A stretch of DNA of 64,000 nt, from contig CAWHEI010000012.1 in assembly GCA_963828415.1 (NCBI GenBank), positions 682,001 through 746,000 of the forward strand, read 5' to 3'. The stretch comes from Sva-07 sp963828415. Lineage in GTDB: Bacteria > Actinomycetota > Acidimicrobiia > Acidimicrobiales > Ilumatobacteraceae. The position numbers and the translations under genes are program-made. Positions 7,828 through 16,275 of the stretch are shown here, one piece after another. A model generated the notes under the pieces. That model saw only the letters and a program-made list of their open reading frames with translations, did no database searches and had not been told where the DNA came from. How positions within the stretch are numbered: the stretch's first letter is position 1; each line of letters begins with the position of its first letter.

Positions 7828-9528
7828 ATGCCGACCGTGATCCTCCGACCCTGGCAGCGTGCGGCGTACGAGGCGTTCCGCACGAGCCCCGACCCGGACT
7901 ACCTCGCCGTCGCCACCCCTGGAGCCGGAAAGACGACGTTCGCCCTCACGTGCGCCCGTGCCAGTCTCGCCGACGAGCCGCGCACGCTGGTGGTGGTCGC
8001 TCCGACGAGCCACTTGAAGGTCCAGTGGTCGCTCGCCGCCCACCGCCTCGGCTTGCAGCTCGACCCCGACTGGAGCCCGGGCGACGGCCTCGCCCGCGAT
8101 GTCCACGGCCTGGTGACCACCTACCAGCAGATCGCCACCGGCAACACGGCGGCGAAGCTCGCCGGACTGTCGGCCGACGGCTTCGTGATCCTCGACGAGA
8201 TCCACCATGCCGGCCACGAACGGGCGTGGGGCGACGGGATCCGGGTGGCGTTCGGCCACGCCGCTCGACGCCTGTCGCTGTCGGGCACACCGTTCCGCAG
8301 CGACGCCGTCCCGATCCCGTTCGTGCGCTACGACGCCAGCGGCGGCGAGGGCGACATGGCCCACGCCGACTACACCTACGGCTACGCCGATGCCCTGCGT
8401 GACGGTGGTGTCGTGCGACCGGTCTACTTCCCCCGCGTCGACGGCGAGATGGAGTGGACGACGGCCTCCGGCGACGTGATCAACGCGAGCTTCCAGGACG
8501 AGTTGACCAAGGATCAGGTGTCGATGCGCCTGCGCACCGCGCTGAGCCTCGAAGGCGAGTGGATGCCGAGCGTGCTCGCCCGGGCGAACGAGCAGCTGCG
8601 GTCGATCCGTCGGGACCATCGCGACGCCGGCGGGCTGGTGATCGCCATCGACCAGGAGCACGCCCAGGGCATCGCCCGCCTCCTGCGTGACCGGTTCGGC
8701 ACGCCGGCCGACATCGTGGTCAGCGACGATCCGACCGCCTCGAAGAAGATCGCCGAGTTCGCCCAGAACGACCGCCCCTGGCTTGTTGCGGTACGGATGG
8801 TGTCCGAAGGTGTCGACATCCCACGCTTGCGCGTCGGGGTGTTCGCCACCACCACGTCGACCGAGCTGTTCTTCCGTCAGGCGGTCGGCCGCTTCGTTCG
8901 ATGGCAGGCCGGGCGACCGAGCCAGAAGGCGTACGTGTACATCCCCGACGACCCTCGCCTGCGTTCGCACGCCTTCGAGATCGCCGAGGCCCGCCGTCAC
9001 GTGTTGCGCCCTCCGGGCTCCGAAGACGAGGACGAGTTCCAGCTCGACGGGGGCCTCGACGACCAGGTGCACCCCGACGATGCAGCAGAGCAGCTCACAC
9101 TGTTCGCGGTCGTGTCGGCGACCGCCACCGACATCACGGTGCACACGGTGACCGAGGAGGGCGTCCGATTCGAGCCGCACTTCTCACCGGACGACCTCCA
9201 GGCCGCCCGCTACGACGACGATGTCGAGATCGCCGAGCCGTTGTTCGTCGCCGACCCGCTGCTGAGCATCGACCTCCCCGAGGTGCCCACGGCGGCAGGG
9301 CTCGTCCCCTCGGGTTCGCTCAGCGTCGCCGAGCGAAAGGACGACCTGCGCACCCGCAACGCCCACGTCGCCAAGCGGCTCGTCGACATCACCGGGTGGG
9401 GTCACGCCAAAGTGCAGGGCGAGATGAACCGTCTCGCAGGGGTCTCCCGTGTGGCGACGGCCACGACGGAGCAACTCGAACGACGCCTGCGCTATGCCGA
9501 GAGCTGGCTGCGCCGCCTCCAGCGCTGA
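7828..9528 (+). CDS. DEAD/DEAH-box (superfamily 2) helicase
   Basis: SF2 ATPase of 567 residues, probably a DNA or RNA helicase. A Q-like LRPWQRAAYEAF segment opens the protein. Walker A ATPGAGKTT is near residue 32, DEIH (ILDEIHHAG) near 130, motif III SGTPFRSD near 152. In the second RecA domain, VSEGVDIPRLRVGVFATTTSTELFFRQAVGRFVRW holds motifs V and VI. A frame extends upstream to 7714, but it would run through the 53-bp hairpin element; the ATG at 7828 begins right at MPTVILRPWQ and is preferred. The C-terminal ~150 residues are not recognised. It is transcribed away from the ABC-F gene and is followed by the DtxR-family gene 50 bp downstream. Confidence 0.82.
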   Translation: MPTVILRPWQRAAYEAFRTSPDPDYLAVATPGAGKTTFALTCARASLADEPRTLVVVAPTSHLKVQWSLAAHRLGLQLDPDWSPGDGLARDVHGLVTTYQQIATGNTAAKLAGLSADGFVILDEIHHAGHERAWGDGIRVAFGHAARRLSLSGTPFRSDAVPIPFVRYDASGGEGDMAHADYTYGYADALRDGGVVRPVYFPRVDGEMEWTTASGDVINASFQDELTKDQVSMRLRTALSLEGEWMPSVLARANEQLRSIRRDHRDAGGLVIAIDQEHAQGIARLLRDRFGTPADIVVSDDPTASKKIAEFAQNDRPWLVAVRMVSEGVDIPRLRVGVFATTTSTELFFRQAVGRFVRWQAGRPSQKAYVYIPDDPRLRSHAFEIAEARRHVLRPPGSEDEDEFQLDGGLDDQVHPDDAAEQLTLFAVVSATATDITVHTVTEEGVRFEPHFSPDDLQAARYDDDVEIAEPLFVADPLLSIDLPEVPTAAGLVPSGSLSVAERKDDLRTRNAHVAKRLVDITGWGHAKVQGEMNRLAGVSRVATATTEQLERRLRYAESWLRRLQR

Positions 9529-9578
9529 ACGCCACGTTGCGGAGCCCGGGGGGTCGGAGGCGCCGGTAGGATCGGGGG

Positions 9579-10238
9579 ATGCCTGCGAGCGGTGAACACC
9601 ATCCCGCCTTCGAGGAGTACTGCGAGTGCATCTTCGAGCTGCACGAGGACGACGTCGAGGTCATCCAGGCCCGCATCGCCGAACGCCTCCAAGTGTCTCG
9701 ACCCGCCGTCAGCGAGATGATGAAGCGCCTCGAAGCCGAGGGACTCATCACGTCCGACGACGGGATCCGCCTCACCGATGCCGGGCGACGTCTCGGTGAG
9801 CGCGTCGTTCGCCGCCACCGACTCGCCGAGGTGTTCCTCACCGACGTGCTCAAGCTCAGCTGGGCCGAGGCACACCACGAGGCCGGCAAGTGGGAACACA
9901 TCATGAGCGACTCGGTCGAACGAGCCCTCAACGACCTGCTGGGCTCGCCCACGACGTGCCCGCACGGCAACCCGATCCCCGGTTCCGGATACGAGGCCCC
10001 CGACTCGGGTCCGCTGTCCGCAGTCACCGTCGGGTCGCCGTTCACCGTGCGGCGAATCACCGAAGAACTCGAGTTCGAACCCGGCCTGCTCGAGTTCCTC
10101 GAGGAGTCGTCGATCCAGCCGGGGAATCGAGGCACGGTCACCGCATCCTCCCCCGACGGGACATTGACCGTCGAGATCGACGGTCGTCACGTCGGGGTCG
10201 GATCGTTCGCAAGCGAACGTATCTTGGTCACCTCGTGA
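9579..10238 (+). CDS. DtxR/MntR-family metal-dependent transcriptional regulator
   Basis: Dimeric metal-sensing repressor with N-terminal winged helix (IAERLQVSRPAVSEMMKRLEAEGLI, residues 30-55), dimerisation/metal domain and a C-terminal SH3-like FeoA-type domain (residues ~145-219). The first helix reads EEYCECIFEL, closer to MntR (EDYIEQIYML) than to DtxR/IdeR (EMYLRTIYEL). The central region keeps RHRLAEVFL and HHEAGKWEHIMSD, but the DtxR Cys102 position is Gly. This suggests a changed metal preference, perhaps Mn(II); that is inference. Its TGA overlaps the GTG of the following lipoprotein gene (GTGA), so the two are coupled. Its target is not shown here; no metal transporter is adjacent. 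Confidence 0.85.
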   Translation: MPASGEHHPAFEEYCECIFELHEDDVEVIQARIAERLQVSRPAVSEMMKRLEAEGLITSDDGIRLTDAGRRLGERVVRRHRLAEVFLTDVLKLSWAEAHHEAGKWEHIMSDSVERALNDLLGSPTTCPHGNPIPGSGYEAPDSGPLSAVTVGSPFTVRRITEELEFEPGLLEFLEESSIQPGNRGTVTASSPDGTLTVEIDGRHVGVGSFASERILVTS

Positions 10239-10678
10239 CCACTCGTCGCCGTCCACTCCGACTCGCCACCATTGCACTCGCCACCGTGCTGCTCGCCTCG
10301 TGCGCCGACACCGTCGTCGAGGTCGAGTCCGACAATGGAGAGGTCAACGTCGAGGGATCGTTCGAGACGGTCCCGACGACCACGCTGCCGATCGAGGGGA
10401 CCACGGCCGAACTGCTCGCCGAGATGTCGGCGCAGATGAGCCAGCTGAGCTCGCAGATCGGCGACGACGGCGACGAGACGGCGACGCTGCAACGCATCGA
10501 TGCGATCTGGGTGATCGCCCGCCCCGATGTCGAATCGTCACGACCGGAGCTGGTTGGCGGCATCGACACGACCGTCGACATGGCCAAGACCGCAGTCGTG
10601 CGCATCCGCCCCGCCGACGGGGACAAGGCGTTCCAGCTCCTCACCAACCTGGTCGACCGCTACACCAACGACGGCTGA
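10235..10678 (+). CDS. Predicted lipoprotein of unknown function
   Basis: A GTG start at 10235 overlaps the stop of the DtxR-family gene as GTGA. The protein begins VTTRRRPLR, then a hydrophobic signal and lipobox LLASC (Cys23), so it is predicted to be exported and lipid-anchored. The mature part of about 125 residues is acidic with a Thr-rich spacer (VPTTTLPIEGTT), then ELLAEMSAQMSQLSSQIGDDGD, which could form a short helix. No domain is recognised. Coupling to a metal regulator hints at a role in metal homeostasis, but no metal-ligand pattern is obvious. Confidence 0.65.
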   Translation: MTTRRRPLRLATIALATVLLASCADTVVEVESDNGEVNVEGSFETVPTTTLPIEGTTAELLAEMSAQMSQLSSQIGDDGDETATLQRIDAIWVIARPDVESSRPELVGGIDTTVDMAKTAVVRIRPADGDKAFQLLTNLVDRYTNDG

Positions 10679-10698
10679 CTCGCCAGTTGCGGCTCCGG

Positions 10699-11760
10699 TC
10701 AGGCGACGGCGTCGGGGTGGTGGCGGGCGACGTTGTCGGGATAGCTGCGGCAGTAGTAGTTCCACAGCTGTTGGCCGTACACACCGGCTCCCTGCCGACT
10801 CTCGATCCCGTCGAGGCCGAACTCGATCTCGCCTCGCCGAGCCATGAATCCGGCCCCGGCGTGGTGCGGACTCGCCTCGACCGCCTCGACGAACGCCGAA
10901 CCCAGCGGGAGCGGGTCGAGCCGGGTGGTGAGATCCGGACCGTGGAACCATGCCGACGACTGCCGATGCTGGTCGGCGATGACCCGGTGGGTCGTGGCGA
11001 CGAAGTAGTTACCGGTCATCTCCTGGAGCATCTCGCCGATGTTGACGACGAAGGCGTCCTGACGCGGTGGCACGTCGATCCACGCACCATCCGGGTTGCT
11101 GACCTGGAGGCCGCCGGCGTCGTGCTGGAGCAACAACGTCAGGAATCCGGCGTCGTGATGCGCGTTGACGCCGGCGCCGTCCGGTGGCGTGGGCGGATAG
11201 TCGATCAGCTTGACGAACGACAACGGGCGAGCACCGAACACGTCGTGCAGATGGCTGCGGCCCAGACCGAGGCCGACCGAGAACACGGCGAGCATCGTGT
11301 CGGCGACCGCGGACATCCGGTCGAAGTACTCGGCCATGTGCGCTCGGAACCCAGGTAGCACGTCCTCCGCCAACCACTGATTCGGACCGTCGAGGCGGAG
11401 GTACGGCGGGTCGAGATCGAGGCCTCGAACCGGATGCTCCGTCGAGAGGTCGAGCTGCTCGCGCAGGTCGGGGCGGCCGCCGGTCAGCTCGGCGCCGACA
11501 CGTTCCCAGCCGCGGAAGTGTGGCGACCGCGCCTTGTCGATCGACGCCTTGGCCGACTCCGGTAGTGCGAAGAAACGGCGCTGCATCTCGATGTGCCGCT
11601 CGATGAACTCGGCGTCGACGCCATGGCCGACCAGCTGGAAGAAGCCGATCGCATGGCACACCTCACGGACACGATCGGCGAACGCGCCGGGCTCGATCAC
11701 CCACTCCGCGAGATCGAGCTCAGGAATCTCGGTGAACGTCTCAGTACCCATCGCCGTCAA
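10699..11760 (-). CDS. 2-oxoglutarate/Fe(II)-dependent oxygenase, isopenicillin N synthase-like
   Basis: Non-haem iron oxygenase of the isopenicillin-N-synthase/plant-type 2OG dioxygenase family, about 353 residues. The N-terminal DIOX_N-like region includes VREVCHAIGFFQLVGHGV (residues ~30-48). The C-terminal jelly roll carries the iron facial triad: HHD in VNAHHDAGFLTLLLQ and the distal His in FVATTHRVI. A second ATG four codons in (MGTETFTEI) is an equally good start. The substrate is unknown; this family includes flavonoid, gibberellin-like and beta-lactam oxygenases, and bacterial members are mostly uncharacterised. It stands alone downstream of the first paired-palindrome locus. Confidence 0.8.
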   Translation of the reverse strand: MTAMGTETFTEIPELDLAEWVIEPGAFADRVREVCHAIGFFQLVGHGVDAEFIERHIEMQRRFFALPESAKASIDKARSPHFRGWERVGAELTGGRPDLREQLDLSTEHPVRGLDLDPPYLRLDGPNQWLAEDVLPGFRAHMAEYFDRMSAVADTMLAVFSVGLGLGRSHLHDVFGARPLSFVKLIDYPPTPPDGAGVNAHHDAGFLTLLLQHDAGGLQVSNPDGAWIDVPPRQDAFVVNIGEMLQEMTGNYFVATTHRVIADQHRQSSAWFHGPDLTTRLDPLPLGSAFVEAVEASPHHAGAGFMARRGEIEFGLDGIESRQGAGVYGQQLWNYYCRSYPDNVARHHPDAVA

Positions 11761-11844
11761 TCGTAGAGACGTCGATGCACCTGGGGACTCAGCGGATCGG
11801 ACAGAAGCTGGCGTACCGCGTACACCTCACGCGATCGCGGGTTG

Positions 11845-11945
11845 CGATGAGCCAACCCGCCATATCCGGTCGGTTCGCTCATCGAAGGAAGGACATCGGG
11901 GATTGCGATGAGCGAAACCGCCATATCCGGTCGGTTGGCTCATCG
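11845..11945. repeat. Paired-palindrome locus 1 (two 40-bp copies, 61-bp period)
   Basis: Copies at 11845-11884 and 11906-11945, each beginning CGATGAGC and ending GCTCATCG, with a 21-bp spacer (11885-11905). The right half of each copy (GGTCGGTTSGCTCATCG) matches the other loci; the inner left half varies. The locus lies between the stop of the HelD gene (12007) and the start of the oxygenase gene (11760), both on the minus strand. Confidence 0.9.
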
Positions 11946-12006
11946 GTGGGAACTACCGTCGCGGCCGTGCGTCCAATCCGTAGGCGCCCCGGGCACGACG
12001 TGTACG

Positions 12007-14160
12007 TCAGCGGAGGGGTTCGGGGAGGTCGTCGGCGTGGACGACGCTGAGGCGCTGGGTCGGGCGGGTCAACGCCACGTAGAGCGACCGCATCCCGTGT
12101 TCGTGGTCGTCGACGATGCGCGACGGTTCGACCACCACGACAGCGTCGAGTTCGAGCCCCTTGACCACGCTGACGGGGACCAGCGTGACTCCCTCGTCGA
12201 GCCCGGTACGAGTCGCTGTCCCGTGGTTCACGCCGGCAGCGGTGAGGTGCTCGGACAGGTCGTCGATCATCGAGTCGGGTGCGATCACACCCAGGCTCGC
12301 GTTGGGCAGCTCGGTCGTGAGCGAGCGAACAGCGTCGGCAACGGCGACACCGAGTGATCCGTCCGCCCGAACGAACACCGGCACGGCGTCGCCGACACGT
12401 ACCGACTGCGGCGCTCGCAGCGTCGGGGTGGCGGCCGCCATCACCTTGTTCGCCAACTCCATGATCTGGCCGGGGATCCGATAGCCGACCGACAGTCCGA
12501 TCACCCGTGACGGCTTGCGGTCGGGCAGGTGGTCGAGCACGTCCTGCCAGTCCGTCGGTGCGAGCGGGCCGGTCGCCTGGGCGAGATCGCCGACGATCGT
12601 CATCGCACCGTTCAGCGAACGACGCGTCGCCATCTTCAGTTGCATCGGCGTCAGGTCCTGGACCTCGTCGATGACGATGTGGCCATACGTCCGGATCTCG
12701 TCGGCGTCGTCGATCTTGCCGTTGCGGCCCGGCTTCGGGCCGAGCACGTCGCGGGCGTCGTCGAGCAACGCCACGTCGGCTGGGGTCCATCGGACGTCGT
12801 CGACGGATTCGGATCGCGGCCGGAACAGCGCCAACGCTTCGGCCTCGTCGAGCACCCCTCGCGTGGCGAGCTTGAGCAACCCCTTCGACCCGAACAGGTC
12901 GTGGAGCAGCTGCGCCGGCGTCAGCAACGGCCACATCCGATCGAGGGCCTCACGGATCTCTGGGGTGCCACGCAGCGTGTCCTTGACCTCGCGCGGCCCG
13001 ATCTCGGGATCGCGGTACGTCGCTGCAAGCGCCGACCAGACCTCGTTCTCGACGAACTTGCGTCCGCTGTTGTGGCGACGGAACCGGCGACGTGCGTTCC
13101 GGACGATCCGCGCCGACTCGTCGACTCGCAAGCGCACGTAACCAGTGCGGAACGGGATCACGAGGTCGTCACGGATGGGCCGTTCGCGGTCGTTGACGGC
13201 CTGATCGATCACGTCGGACATGCGCGCATCGCCCTTGATCCGAGCGGCCAGCGGCGTGTCGGCGCCGGCGCGGTCATCGGGGCGCAGGAACTGGACACCG
13301 GGCACCAGATCGGACAGCACGACCTGCTCGACACCGGCCTCTCCCAACGACGGCAGGACCCGCTCGATGTACCGCAGGAACACCCGGTTCGGCCCGATCA
13401 CGAGCACCCCCTGGTCTTCGAGCGGGAACCGGTGCGTGTACAGCAGGTACGCAGCGCGGTGCAGCGCGACGACGGTCTTGCCGGTGCCAGGACCACCCTG
13501 CACGACCAACACGCCGTGCTGCGGCGACCTGATGATCTCGTCCTGCTCACCCTGAATCGTTGCGACGATGTCGCCGAGCGTGCCAGTACGACCGCGTTCG
13601 AGCGCGGCGAGCAACGTGGAGTACCCCCGCAACCCCGAACCATCACCGTCGCCACCCGATCGGCCGACAGAGCCGTCGAGGCCCTCGTCGTGGCCGAGGC
13701 CGAGGTGGCCCTCGCCGAACAGCTCGTCTTCGAGGCCGAGCAGCTTGCGACCCTCGACGACGAAGTGACGCCGCCGCAGCAGGCCCATCGGGCTGCGACC
13801 GGTTGCGCGATAGAACGGCTCTGCCACCGGCGCCCGCCAGTCGACCACCACCGGTTCGCGATCCTCGTCGGCCACCGCGAGGCGACCGATGTGGAAGCTC
13901 TCGACGGCGTCGGGCGACTCGGCCGACCGGTCGATGCGTCCGAACACGAGCGAGGCATCGCCGAGGTCGAGATCGGCGAGTCGCTTGAGCAGCGCCTCGT
14001 CGAACGCATTGCGTTCGAAGCGCGCCTGGAAGGTGCCGCCGAGATCGGCTTCGGTCATGTCCCGCATGCGCCAGGCCGCCTCGCGGCTCGTGTCGAGACA
14101 CTCGTACGCGTGGTCGATGTAGGCCTGTTCGTCAGCGAGATCGGGGTGCTGCTGGGTCAT
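12007..14160 (-). CDS. HelD/HelR-like RNA polymerase-recycling ATPase (UvrD/Rep superfamily)
   Basis: Superfamily 1 ATPase that in Gram-positive bacteria removes stalled RNA polymerase from DNA; actinobacterial HelR members also displace rifamycins. The N-terminal helical arm (LADEQAYIDHAYECLDTSREAAWRM) and the following VVDWRAPVAEPFYRAT segment are characteristic of HelD rather than UvrD. Walker A GGPGTGKT is near residue 222, with VVALHRAAYLLYTHR after it. Walker B is HIVIDEVQDLTPMQL, and motif VI is in the C-terminal MRSLYVALTRPTQRL. The length of 717 residues fits actinobacterial HelD. The gene is flanked by the paired-palindrome locus downstream and by the divergent hemE operon upstream. 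Confidence 0.85.
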   Translation of the reverse strand: MTQQHPDLADEQAYIDHAYECLDTSREAAWRMRDMTEADLGGTFQARFERNAFDEALLKRLADLDLGDASLVFGRIDRSAESPDAVESFHIGRLAVADEDREPVVVDWRAPVAEPFYRATGRSPMGLLRRRHFVVEGRKLLGLEDELFGEGHLGLGHDEGLDGSVGRSGGDGDGSGLRGYSTLLAALERGRTGTLGDIVATIQGEQDEIIRSPQHGVLVVQGGPGTGKTVVALHRAAYLLYTHRFPLEDQGVLVIGPNRVFLRYIERVLPSLGEAGVEQVVLSDLVPGVQFLRPDDRAGADTPLAARIKGDARMSDVIDQAVNDRERPIRDDLVIPFRTGYVRLRVDESARIVRNARRRFRRHNSGRKFVENEVWSALAATYRDPEIGPREVKDTLRGTPEIREALDRMWPLLTPAQLLHDLFGSKGLLKLATRGVLDEAEALALFRPRSESVDDVRWTPADVALLDDARDVLGPKPGRNGKIDDADEIRTYGHIVIDEVQDLTPMQLKMATRRSLNGAMTIVGDLAQATGPLAPTDWQDVLDHLPDRKPSRVIGLSVGYRIPGQIMELANKVMAAATPTLRAPQSVRVGDAVPVFVRADGSLGVAVADAVRSLTTELPNASLGVIAPDSMIDDLSEHLTAAGVNHGTATRTGLDEGVTLVPVSVVKGLELDAVVVVEPSRIVDDHEHGMRSLYVALTRPTQRLSVVHADDLPEPLR

Positions 14161-14224
14161 AACGGGTCACGAAATGCTATCGGCCGGGGCCGCACTCCCG
14201 ACCCGGCGATAGCGTCGATCAGCG

Positions 14225-15343
14225 ATGGATGCCCTCGCCGCACCCGACGACGCGCCACTCGCTCCGTCCACCACTCCCCTCCCGAACGAGGCGTTCCTCG
14301 ACGCGGCCGCCGGTCGAGCCCGTCACCACACACCCGTGTGGTTCATGCGCCAGGCCGGCCGCTCGCTCCCCGAGTACCGCGCGGTGCGAGGCGACGGTTC
14401 GATCCTCGACGCGATCAAGCAGCCGGCACTGGCCGCCGAGATCACGATGCAGCCGGTTCGCCGCTACGGCGTCGACGCCGCGGTGCTCTACAGCGACATC
14501 GTCGTGGCACCGCACGCCGTCGGATTCGGCATCGACGTGGCACCCGGCACGGGTCCGGTCGCGGAGCGTCCGCTCCGATCGAGCAACGACGTCGAACGAC
14601 TTCGGCCGCTCGAATTCGACGACATCTCGTACGTGATCGACACCGTCGACCTGCTCGTCGCCGAACTCGACGTGCCGCTCCTTGCGTTCGCCGGCGCGCC
14701 GTTCACCGTGGCGAGCTATCTGATCGAGGGGCGCCCGAGCAAGGACTATCGCCACACCAAGGCGCTGATCCACACCGACGAGGTGCTCTGGCACGAGGTG
14801 ATGGAACGCCTCGCCGAATCCGCGATCACCTTCATCGACGCGCAGCTGTCACACGGTGCAGCCGCATACCAGCTCTTCGACTCGTGGGCGGGATCGTTGA
14901 GTCGTCGCGCCTACGATCGATACGTCCTGCCGCACTCTCGTCACGTGTTCCGCGAACTGCGACGGCGCCACCCCGACGCCCCCGCAATCCATTTCGGTAT
15001 CGGCTGCGACCACTTGCTCGCATCGATGCTCGACGCCGGGCCGACGGTGCTCGGTCTCGATTGGCGTACCCCGATCGGCGATGCTCGCCGGCGCTTCGGC
15101 GACCACCTGGTCGTGCAGGGCAACCTCGATCCTGCGCTGGTGCTCGCCGGCCGCGAGCCCGCGCTCGATGGCGCCGCTCAGGTGTTGCGCGACAACGAAC
15201 TCCCCGACGGTGGCCAGCATCCGGGTCACATCTTCAACCTCGGACACGGCGTGCAACCGGACACCGACCCAGCGGTCCTCCAGGCCGTGGTCGACTTCGT
15301 GCACGAGCGGACCACGATCACCCAGGGAACCGAGGACTCATGA
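14225..15343 (+). CDS. hemE: Uroporphyrinogen decarboxylase
   Basis: Cytosolic enzyme that decarboxylates the four acetate side chains of uroporphyrinogen III to give coproporphyrinogen III. The signature PVWFMRQAGRSLPEYR is at residues ~38-53, followed by the family motifs YSDIVVAPHAVGFGIDV, FAGAPFTVASYLIEG and, near the C-terminus, GHIFNLGHGVQPDTDP. The 372-residue length includes a slightly longer, Pro/Ala-rich N-terminus than usual. It is the first gene of the haem operon; its TGA overlaps the ATG of hemH (ATGA). It is divergent from the HelD gene with about 64 bp between starts. Confidence 0.95.
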   Translation: MDALAAPDDAPLAPSTTPLPNEAFLDAAAGRARHHTPVWFMRQAGRSLPEYRAVRGDGSILDAIKQPALAAEITMQPVRRYGVDAAVLYSDIVVAPHAVGFGIDVAPGTGPVAERPLRSSNDVERLRPLEFDDISYVIDTVDLLVAELDVPLLAFAGAPFTVASYLIEGRPSKDYRHTKALIHTDEVLWHEVMERLAESAITFIDAQLSHGAAAYQLFDSWAGSLSRRAYDRYVLPHSRHVFRELRRRHPDAPAIHFGIGCDHLLASMLDAGPTVLGLDWRTPIGDARRRFGDHLVVQGNLDPALVLAGREPALDGAAQVLRDNELPDGGQHPGHIFNLGHGVQPDTDPAVLQAVVDFVHERTTITQGTEDS

Positions 15344-16275
15344 CAGCGGACCGAGTCGCAGTCGTCCTGATGGCCTATGGCACGCCGCGCACACCCGACG
15401 AGATCGAGCCGTACTACACCGACATCCGACGCGGCCGGCCGCCCACCCCCGAAGCGCTGGCCGATCTCACCGCCCGCTACGCCGCGATCGGCGGTGTGTC
15501 GCCTCTTGCGCAACTCACCGAAGCGCAGGCCGATGCGCTGCAAACCGCGCTCGACGCCGCCGAGCCGGGCCGCTTCGAGGTGTCGCTCGGCCTGAAGCAC
15601 GCTGAGCCGAAGGTCGAAGACACCGCGAGGCGAGTCGCGGCCGACGGTGCCACGTCGGTCGTGGGCCTGGTGCTCGCGCCGCACTACTCGTCGTATTCGA
15701 TCGGCCAGTACCTCGACCGCACCCGCCAGGGCGTCGCCGAGTCGGGCGTCGACATTCCCGTGTTCGGCGTCGAGAGCTGGGCGACCGAACCGGCCTTCGT
15801 CGAGTTCCTCGCGGCCGACCTCGGTGCCCGCGTCACCGCCATGCGCGAGCGCACCGGAGGTCGCGTCCGGGTGTTGTTCACGGCGCATTCGCTGCCGCAG
15901 CGGATCATCGACGCTGGCGACCCATATCCGGACGAGTTGCGCTCGACAGCCGAAGCGGTCGCCGCGAGCGTCGGTCTCGTCGAAGGTGACGACTGGCAGA
16001 TCGCCTGGCAGTCGGCCGGACGGACCCCCGAGCCGTGGATCGGGCCCGACATCCTCGAGGTCATCGACTCGTTGGCGAATGAGGATGTGGCCGGCGTGAT
16101 CGTGTCAGCGTGCGGCTTCGTCGCCGATCACCTCGAAGTGCTCTACGACCTCGACATCGAAGCATCCGGGCGGGCGACGTCGAACGGCCTTGCGTTCGAC
16201 CGCACCGCCTGCGTCAACGACGACCCAGCGATCATGGCGGCGCTCGCCGAGCGGGTGCGCGCCGTCGTCCCATGA
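15340..16275 (+). CDS. hemH: Ferrochelatase (HemH/CpfC type)
   Basis: Inserts Fe(II) into the porphyrin ring. In actinobacteria the substrate is normally coproporphyrin III (CpfC in the coproporphyrin-dependent pathway), and the companion oxidase here fits that route. The N-terminus reads VAVVLMAYGTPRTPDEIEPYYTDIRRG; later come VLFTAHSLPQRIIDAGDPY with the catalytic His near residue 185, and WQSAGRTPEPWIGPD. The C-terminal VSACGFVADHLEVLYDLDIEA carries the conserved Glu. The length of 311 residues is normal. The ATG overlaps the hemE stop and its TGA overlaps the next ATG, giving tight coupling. Confidence 0.93.
   Translation: MTADRVAVVLMAYGTPRTPDEIEPYYTDIRRGRPPTPEALADLTARYAAIGGVSPLAQLTEAQADALQTALDAAEPGRFEVSLGLKHAEPKVEDTARRVAADGATSVVGLVLAPHYSSYSIGQYLDRTRQGVAESGVDIPVFGVESWATEPAFVEFLAADLGARVTAMRERTGGRVRVLFTAHSLPQRIIDAGDPYPDELRSTAEAVAASVGLVEGDDWQIAWQSAGRTPEPWIGPDILEVIDSLANEDVAGVIVSACGFVADHLEVLYDLDIEASGRATSNGLAFDRTACVNDDPAIMAALAERVRAVVP

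Noticed and set aside
12529..15339. Open frame running from inside the HelD gene on the opposite strand into hemH
   Set aside because: The part before 15340 is antisense to HelD and out of frame with hemE; only the hemH part is real.
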